DNA from: Candidatus Chlorohelix allophototropha
GTDB taxonomy: Bacteria; Chloroflexota; Chloroflexia; Chloroheliales; Chloroheliaceae
Length of the DNA stretch: 64,000 bases
Assembly (NCBI RefSeq): GCF_030389965.1
Contig: NZ_CP128400.1
Coordinates: forward strand, 372,001 to 436,000
Direction of reading: 5' to 3'
Made by a program: the position numbers and the translations under genes. The stretch's first letter is position 1. Each line of letters opens with the position of its first letter. The notes beneath the pieces are model-generated. The model saw only the letters and a list, made by a program, of their open reading frames with translations. It was not told where the DNA came from and ran no database searches. Shown here piece after piece: positions 58,686 to 64,000 of the stretch.

Positions 58686-61502
58686 CAACTCGTTTTCGTA
58701 AGCTTGAACCGTTTCGTCAGGATATTCCGCTAAGTCAGGTAGCACAATTTCCTGAAATTCCTTTGCCTTTGCCGCTTTTTGTGCCGCCGGAATAGCTGTT
58801 TCTAGCTGCGCCCGGTTTCCAAAGGGTAGCGCCCCAACCCGTGCCAATGCCACCAACGCCCGTGAATTAACCGAGCGTCCCGGCACTCGTCTCACAAAAT
58901 CGACCAACCCGATATAATCGCCACTCTCATTTCGCAATGCAATTATTGCTTCCACGCCAGTAGGACCTAATCCTTTGACTGCTGATAGCCCCAGCCGCAA
59001 AGCTCGTTGCCCATCCGACAGGTTTTCAAGGGTGATACGCGCCATACTTCGATTGATATTCGGGGCGAGCAACGGCACATTCAGGCGGCGACATTCGGCA
59101 GCCGCTTTTCCCAGTGCCGCCAAATCACCCCCCGCCGCCCCGAGCAAGGCTGCCATATATTCGAGCGGGTAACTGGTTTTCAGATAAGCGGTGATATAAG
59201 TCAGATAGCCATAAATGATGGCATGTGCCTGGTTAAACCCGTAAAAGGCAAACGGTGGAAAAAATTGCCAGATTGCTTCTGCTTCCGCTTCGGATAGCTC
59301 TTTGGTTTTGCGCGCACCTTCCACAAAGCGAATGTGTTGCGCTTCCAACTCCACCTGATTCTTCTTGCTGATTGCTTTACGCAAAGCATCGGCTTCACCT
59401 AGCGAATAACCGGCAACTTCCACCGCAATTCGCAGCATAGTTTCTTGGTAAACCGGCGCACCATAACTCTCCGCCAATAAGGGTTCAAGAAAAGGGTGAG
59501 GCGCTTCCAGTTTTTCGCGACCACTACGCACCGCCATTATCTTGCCCAGAAAGGGCATCGGACCGGGGCGGTAAGCCGCAATCAGGAAACCGAGGTCGGC
59601 GATACTGCGCGGCTTCATGTTTGCCGCAAAATCGGTCATGCCCCGGTTCTCAAGCTGAAAAACGCCTGTGGTAAAACCCTGCCCGATAGTATCATAGGTT
59701 TTTTCATCATCCAACGGCAATTGCCACACATCCAACGCAATATCGCGCTCTTGTCTGATAAAATCAAGGGTGCGAGTAATAGTTGACCAAGCGGTTAAAC
59801 CCAGCAAATCTATTTTCAGCAGACCGCGCTTCTCGACCCCTTGCATATCCCATTGGGTCATAACGGTAGGAGTAAACCAGCCCGTACTTTCGGTATTCGG
59901 TTGCGAGGTATCACGCTGTTGCTGCGCCAAGCCTTCGGTGCGAATGAGCGGCACATATTCTTGAGTAGGGCGCGGGGTAATCACTACACCTGCCGCGTGT
60001 GTGCCGTTATTGCGCCCTGTACCTTCGAGCAACAAAGCAGCATCTATCAATTCTTTAGCCGCTTTATCGCGCTTGTAAAGTTGCTGCACCTCTTTAACTT
60101 CCTCAAGTGTACGCGCAAGAGTATAGGGGCGTTGAAATTCGAGAGGCACTAAGCCGGAAAGACGATTTACCAATCCGCTATCAATATTCAAAGCTTTCCC
60201 CGCATCCCGCAACGCCGATTTTGCGCCCTCAAAATTATGCGTAATAATATGCGCTACATTATTTACGCCATATTTTCGCACCACATAATCCAACAGACGA
60301 GGACGGTCTTCGTCGGCAATATCCAGATCAATGTCGGGTGGGGATAGGCGTTCAGGATTTAAAAATCGCTCAAAAACGAGGTTGAAATCTAGTGGGTTAA
60401 GCGGGGTTATACCCAAAGCAAAACACACCAACGAACCCGCGCTACTACCACGCGGTGCGCACAGGATACCCAATTCGTGCGCACGCTGCACAATATCAGC
60501 TACTATCAAAATGTACTGATTAAAGCCTGCTTTTTCGATTACTCCCAGTTCATAATCCAGCCGTGTTTGCATATTCGTGGGTATTTCGCCATAACGCGCT
60601 TGCAAATTTGCGGCTGCCACTTGTGCCAGATATTGCCCTACCGCTGAATAAGTTACTCCGGTGTCAGGTTGAAAAGTGGGCGGCAAGACGTAATCAGGGA
60701 TAATTAGCCCGGATTTTGGCAAGCGCACCTCACAAGAAGCCGCAAGCGTGGCGGCATTGCGCAATGCCTCAGGAACGGCAGCGTAAATTTCTGCCAGTTC
60801 TGCCAGTGTTCGCGGGTAGGCTTCGGAGGAAGCAGGGCGACGGCGGTTTGGATCATCAAAGCGCACGTTATCGGCAATCGCCCACAACAGGTCGCGGGTT
60901 CTAGCTTGTTCAGGGGATATGTGATGTACATCAGAAGTAGCCACTATCGGCAAGTTATGCTGCTGCGCAAATTCTGCCAACCGCACACGCTCAACATTTG
61001 CCGATTGGTGTGAGAGCAATTCTACATAGAAATCTTCGCCACAGGCTTCACGTAAACGGGAAGCACGCTGCGCACCAAGTCCATCAGGGAAATCGCTACC
61101 GATTACCGCTATTCCGTCTGCTTTTCCCAGCAACTTGCTTTCTGCCAGTACAGGTTTATTTTGACCGTATAAATCAAAACCTTCAGTACCAGCCCATGTC
61201 AATAGTCTGAAGAGGTTTTGTAACCCGCCTTCGTTCTTTGCCAATAATACCAGCTTGTAAAACTGCCCATTTTCATCTGCTACGGTTGCATCCACCCCAA
61301 AGATAGGTTTGAGGCTATATTTATCTGCCGCCTCTTGCAACTCGATGAAACCCGCCGCATGATTGTGATCGGTCAAGGCTAATGCCGGACGACCCAATTC
61401 TGCGGCACAGCGGGCAAGTTCAGCCACCGAACACACGCCATCGCGATAGCTATAGTGCGAGTGTACTCTCAAATCGGAAAAAGCGGAGAAAGGTTGTTCC
61501 AT
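58617..61502 (-). CDS. dnaE: DNA polymerase III alpha-type polymerase, short form
   Basis: This 961-residue protein has a PHP domain (about 1-270, LRVHSHYSYRDGVCSV, LTDHNHAAGF), then the C-family polymerase core with PPDIDLDIADED (catalytic Asp pair), the CAPRGSSAGSLV motif, RNNGTHAAGVVI, GLLKIDLLGLTAWSTI, and the HhH-containing GLSAVKGLGPTGVEAI. It stops after the HhH region and lacks the C-terminal OB fold and tau-binding part of normal DnaE (about 1,150). It could be a second, error-prone type (DnaE2/ImuC-like) polymerase or a shorter replicative one; I cannot decide. Its last 69 bp overlap the convergent thrE gene, and a hairpin and GGAAG precede its start. Confidence 0.9.
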   Translation of the reverse strand: MEQPFSAFSDLRVHSHYSYRDGVCSVAELARCAAELGRPALALTDHNHAAGFIELQEAADKYSLKPIFGVDATVADENGQFYKLVLLAKNEGGLQNLFRLLTWAGTEGFDLYGQNKPVLAESKLLGKADGIAVIGSDFPDGLGAQRASRLREACGEDFYVELLSHQSANVERVRLAEFAQQHNLPIVATSDVHHISPEQARTRDLLWAIADNVRFDDPNRRRPASSEAYPRTLAELAEIYAAVPEALRNAATLAASCEVRLPKSGLIIPDYVLPPTFQPDTGVTYSAVGQYLAQVAAANLQARYGEIPTNMQTRLDYELGVIEKAGFNQYILIVADIVQRAHELGILCAPRGSSAGSLVCFALGITPLNPLDFNLVFERFLNPERLSPPDIDLDIADEDRPRLLDYVVRKYGVNNVAHIITHNFEGAKSALRDAGKALNIDSGLVNRLSGLVPLEFQRPYTLARTLEEVKEVQQLYKRDKAAKELIDAALLLEGTGRNNGTHAAGVVITPRPTQEYVPLIRTEGLAQQQRDTSQPNTESTGWFTPTVMTQWDMQGVEKRGLLKIDLLGLTAWSTITRTLDFIRQERDIALDVWQLPLDDEKTYDTIGQGFTTGVFQLENRGMTDFAANMKPRSIADLGFLIAAYRPGPMPFLGKIMAVRSGREKLEAPHPFLEPLLAESYGAPVYQETMLRIAVEVAGYSLGEADALRKAISKKNQVELEAQHIRFVEGARKTKELSEAEAEAIWQFFPPFAFYGFNQAHAIIYGYLTYITAYLKTSYPLEYMAALLGAAGGDLAALGKAAAECRRLNVPLLAPNINRSMARITLENLSDGQRALRLGLSAVKGLGPTGVEAIIALRNESGDYIGLVDFVRRVPGRSVNSRALVALARVGALPFGNRAQLETAIPAAQKAAKAKEFQEIVLPDLAEYPDETVQAYENELLGFALTLNESGLAPDGGSNGVA

Positions 61503-61523
61503 TGTTTTTTACTTCCGAAAAAA

Positions 61524-61552
61524 TCCCCCTTACCCGGTAGGGTGAAGGGGGT
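61524..61552 (-). promoter_or_regulatory. CCCCCTT/AAGGGGG hairpin between secD and dnaE
   Basis: TCCCCCTT and AAGGGGG form the outer stem (61525-61531 with 61545-61551), and an inner ACCC/GGGT can also pair. On the minus strand it lies after secD and before the dnaE start, and is followed by a run of six T, so it could terminate secD transcription. Confidence 0.6.
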
Positions 61553-61613
61553 ATGAATTTACTGATTAATCTATCTAGGCTCTCGCAGCTTTGCGCATGC
61601 AACTGCGCCCAAA

Positions 61614-63257
61614 CTATTTGCGGGGTTTGCTCTTGGTTTCTTCTTCTGCAAGCTCTGCTGATGTAGGCAAGGGCAAATCGGCGCTGGGTTTCGCCACGCG
61701 GTTAGCCAACCGATTCAAACCGTACCAATAGGTGTTTCGCACCAGCGAGGTATTGCCGGTGAAGATGAACATGGTACGCAAGAAGGTATGTGTTACCACG
61801 ATTGCGCTGAAAAGGCTGACAAAAATACCAAGCGCAAGGGTGATGGCAAATCCTTTGATTACGCTTGTTCCGGTGAAATCGCCAAACCAGTACAGAATGA
61901 TACAGGTAATGATACCGGACATATTGGAGTCGCGGATGGAGAGCCAAGCATTGCGGAAGCCGGCTTCGACAGCACGTTCGATGCTACGCCCTTGCCGCAA
62001 CTCCTCTTTCATACGCGCAAATATAAGGATATTGGCATCTACCGCTATACCAATCGAGAGGATAAAACCAGCGATACCGGCAAGAGTCAACACCACACCG
62101 ATAAGCTTGAAAATAGCAAAGGTTAGAACTGCGTATACTACCAACGCGAGGTCGGCAATGAGACCGGGAAGGCGGAAGTAGAGCAGCATAAAGAGCGCTA
62201 CGATACTCAGCCCAACTGCACCCGCAATGTAACTGCGATCAATCGAGTCCTGACCGAGGGTAGCGCCGATCTTGCGGCTTTGCAAAATATCTAGTTCTAC
62301 CGGTAATGCACCATACTTTAGGTTGAGTACTATGCTATCAACTTCTAGCTTACCTTGGGTAGTACCCCATTGAGTATCATTGGTAATCTGACCGGAGTCG
62401 CGAATAGCGGCGCGGATCACGGCGCTGGAAAGAACCCGTCCATCCAATACAATTGCCATATTCTTACCGATGCCCGCGCTGGTAAAGTTATAAAAGGTGT
62501 TGGCGGCATCGGCGCGGATACCGAAGTTAACCTGCGCTGCGCCGCTGGTAGAGTTAAAGCCTTTGTCAATCTTAGCTGGATCCAACTCGTTACCCGTAAT
62601 GATAGTCTGATAAACTTTGGCGTTAGGATCAGGCGTTTCTGTAGCGCTAGGGGTGGGAGTGGTACTAGCAGAAGTAGTGGGTATAGGTGTTCCGGCAGCG
62701 TTAGTTGCAGCAGCAGTTGTTGCGGCGGCAGTGGTAGCCGGAGTAGTTATTGTCGGAATGAAGTTAGGCACAATCTGCGGTTTTACATTCCCACAAGTCC
62801 CGGGCACTGAAGAATAAAGCGAGCCGGTAGTGCAGTAGGTGGTTTTCACCAATTGCCCTGTCTGCAAATCATCGGAACCCGCATCGATAAATTCAAGTCT
62901 GCCGGTGCTGCCGATTACACTCTTTACTTGGTCTTCATCCGTGACACCGGGCAATTCTACGCCAATACGGTTATCACCGACCAAACGTACTACAGGTTCG
63001 TTGGTACCGAGACCGCTCACGCGCTTTTCGATAATACCACGCGCCCCGTTCATTTGGTCTTTAGAGACATTTGCCTGTCGAGCTTGCAAGGTGATTTCAT
63101 AACCACCTTTGAGATCTAGCCCCAGTTTGGTTTCGCGGCTGAGGTTTAATCCAAAGATACTTACGGGCGTTTCTCCACCAAATACCATGTAGGCGGATGC
63201 CAGTAGTAATATTAAAATCCCTAAGAGCGACAGTATATTATTTCTTCGCCGGTGCAA
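61614..63257 (-). CDS. secD: Protein translocase subunit SecD with low-complexity insert
   Basis: This 547-residue protein has a TTG start behind AGGAG. Seen: one N-terminal helix, KLGLDLKGGYEITLQ, the P1-type domain with GLGTNEPVVRLVGDNRIGVELPGVTD, and the C-terminal five-helix part beginning IAGAVGLSIVALFMLLYF with GIAVDANILIFARMKEELRQG, the SecD/F hallmark. SecD with SecF uses proton motive force to assist export through SecYEG. A roughly 45-residue Thr/Ala/Pro-rich insert (about residues 175-215, TTAAATTAAATNAAG) interrupts the periplasmic part. secF is not next to it; dnaE follows instead. Confidence 0.94.
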   Translation of the reverse strand: MHRRRNNILSLLGILILLLASAYMVFGGETPVSIFGLNLSRETKLGLDLKGGYEITLQARQANVSKDQMNGARGIIEKRVSGLGTNEPVVRLVGDNRIGVELPGVTDEDQVKSVIGSTGRLEFIDAGSDDLQTGQLVKTTYCTTGSLYSSVPGTCGNVKPQIVPNFIPTITTPATTAAATTAAATNAAGTPIPTTSASTTPTPSATETPDPNAKVYQTIITGNELDPAKIDKGFNSTSGAAQVNFGIRADAANTFYNFTSAGIGKNMAIVLDGRVLSSAVIRAAIRDSGQITNDTQWGTTQGKLEVDSIVLNLKYGALPVELDILQSRKIGATLGQDSIDRSYIAGAVGLSIVALFMLLYFRLPGLIADLALVVYAVLTFAIFKLIGVVLTLAGIAGFILSIGIAVDANILIFARMKEELRQGRSIERAVEAGFRNAWLSIRDSNMSGIITCIILYWFGDFTGTSVIKGFAITLALGIFVSLFSAIVVTHTFLRTMFIFTGNTSLVRNTYWYGLNRLANRVAKPSADLPLPTSAELAEEETKSKPRK

Positions 63258-63340
63258 TTTACAGACTCCTGCTTGAATAGAAATTCCCCATTTAGGTTTA
63301 GCCTAACGATTATATGGGATGAAAAGCTTAGAGTCAATTA

Positions 63341-63371
63341 AAAACCCCTTGCCTTTAAAGTAGCAAGGGGT
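63341..63371 (-). terminator. Rho-independent terminator of L,D-transpeptidase gene
   Basis: ACCCCTTGC (63344-63352) pairs perfectly with GCAAGGGGT (63363-63371). On the minus strand it is followed by TTTTAA, giving a good terminator just after the L,D-transpeptidase stop codon. Confidence 0.85.
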
Positions 63372-63395
63372 AATAGCCTATAAGCCGTATTAGTT

Positions 63396-64000
63396 TTAGA
63401 AATGAATGTTCACGTGTGAGCCGATACTAAGGAAGTTCCAAGCGAAAAAGCTGTCGTCCAGACCCATATTAACGCAGCCATGGCTTGCCTGATAACCAAA
63501 AGAGGAACGCCACCAAGCGTAGTGTAACGCATGCCCTTCGCTGGTGAAATACTGAGTGTACAGCACATTGTACAGATCGTAATAATCCTCACTGCCAATG
63601 TCGCCGCCCTTCATATGTTCGTTCGGAACACGACGGAAGATAGCGAAAGTACCTACTGGGGTTTCGTGTCCGGGCTTACCAGATATAATTAATATGGTTT
63701 TGACCGGAGTATCGCCTTCCATAAAGGTAGCATTAAAAGTGGTCAGATTTACATCCACCCAATGTTCCCAGATGGAAGTATCTTTGGTTACCGACATTAC
63801 GCTCGGATCAAGCCCACTTGCTTTGGTACTTACATTGCGGGCTGCCGCCGCCAACGGACCGAGTTCTGCCAGTTTCACCCCAAAGCTAGGATGGAATAGG
63901 AAACGTGCCCGTTCAAAATCCTGCGCCGCTACCCATGTATCGCCTACCAGCAAAGGATATTCCTCACTGATGGGATAACCGAAAAAGTATAAACCGCCTT
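63396..64000 (-). CDS. L,D-transpeptidase with envelope module, N-terminus cut by window edge
   Basis: The frame is open to the right edge, so the N-terminus is missing. The first visible residues GLYFFGYPISEEYPLL, then WVAAQDFERARFLFHPSF, continue the shared module (FGYPIxE, then FERARFxxHP) also seen in the proteins at 15526 and 33775. A YkuD domain follows from about the middle, with KTILIISGKPGHETPVGTFAIF, HALHYAWWRSSFG and the catalytic SHGCVNM. It forms 3-3 cross-links in peptidoglycan. It ends before a strong terminator and is the second L,D-transpeptidase of the window. Confidence 0.9.
   Translation of the reverse strand, partial: GGLYFFGYPISEEYPLLVGDTWVAAQDFERARFLFHPSFGVKLAELGPLAAAARNVSTKASGLDPSVMSVTKDTSIWEHWVDVNLTTFNATFMEGDTPVKTILIISGKPGHETPVGTFAIFRRVPNEHMKGGDIGSEDYYDLYNVLYTQYFTSEGHALHYAWWRSSFGYQASHGCVNMGLDDSFFAWNFLSIGSHVNIHF

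Overview
The window looks like a chromosomal segment of a Chloroflexota (Chloroflexi) bacterium. The pointers are lipoproteins with a very long Ala/Thr linker after a CGDNTATP lipobox start, envelope proteins built on a recurring extracytoplasmic module with a VQxFERxxxxYxP-type motif, a moderate GC content by eye, and a gene mix typical of that phylum (ROK regulators with CUT1 sugar transporters, DUF2961/GH172, NAGK fused to GNAT, a one-protein AAA+VWA chelatase subunit). The phylum assignment is inference. I see no rRNA, tRNA, CRISPR array, transposase, prophage or plasmid marker.

Layout. 1-624 is a membrane J-domain protein cut by the left edge. 758-2115 is a ribosomal and RNA operon (rpsP, khpA, rimM) behind a near-consensus promoter. 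2121-5498 holds small membrane proteins, a C39-like peptidase and two alpha/beta hydrolases. 5667-10964 is a sugar-uptake region: a ROK regulator with its own promoter, then binding protein, hairpin and two permeases. 10974-15484 has exonuclease III, a DUF2156 (MprF-like) protein, HypA, a medium-chain reductase and a PlsC-type acyltransferase. 15526-18435 encodes a 969-residue secreted GH172 (DUF2961) protein. 18724-22361 is a second sugar ABC system, and 22568-26394 a heterodimeric ABC exporter with one degenerate and one canonical ATP site. 26580-35403 carries a PHP phosphoesterase, two MFS transporters, a CPBP protease, a small lipoprotein, an EXPERA (TMEM97-like) protein and an L,D-transpeptidase.

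35693-38814 is the classic rpmH-rnpA-yidD-yidC-khpB cluster; rpmH codes for only 53 residues. It is followed by a PfkB-like kinase and HypF. 42864-46298 has type III glutamine synthetase and a methyltransferase. 46423-51295 is a minus-strand group of CobO, a NAGK-GNAT fusion, a membrane protein and a cobalto/magnesium-chelatase subunit, which suggests corrinoid or chlorophyll metabolism. 51644-64000 has a hybrid histidine kinase, a DUF885 protein, a LysM/M23 hydrolase behind a long structured leader, ThrE, a shortened DnaE-type polymerase, SecD with a low-complexity insert, and a second L,D-transpeptidase cut by the right edge.

How it fits together. Two themes recur: import of sugars by CUT1 systems whose ATPase lies elsewhere, and remodelling of a cell wall (two L,D-transpeptidases, LysM/M23, GH172, C39-like, CPBP, SecD, YidC). 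The most unusual feature is the shared extracytoplasmic module attached to unrelated catalytic domains. Other notable items are the NAGK-GNAT fusion, the structured leader before the LysM/M23 gene, a dispersed GC-rich repeat, and recurring CCCCCTT/AAGGGGG hairpins just before gene starts.
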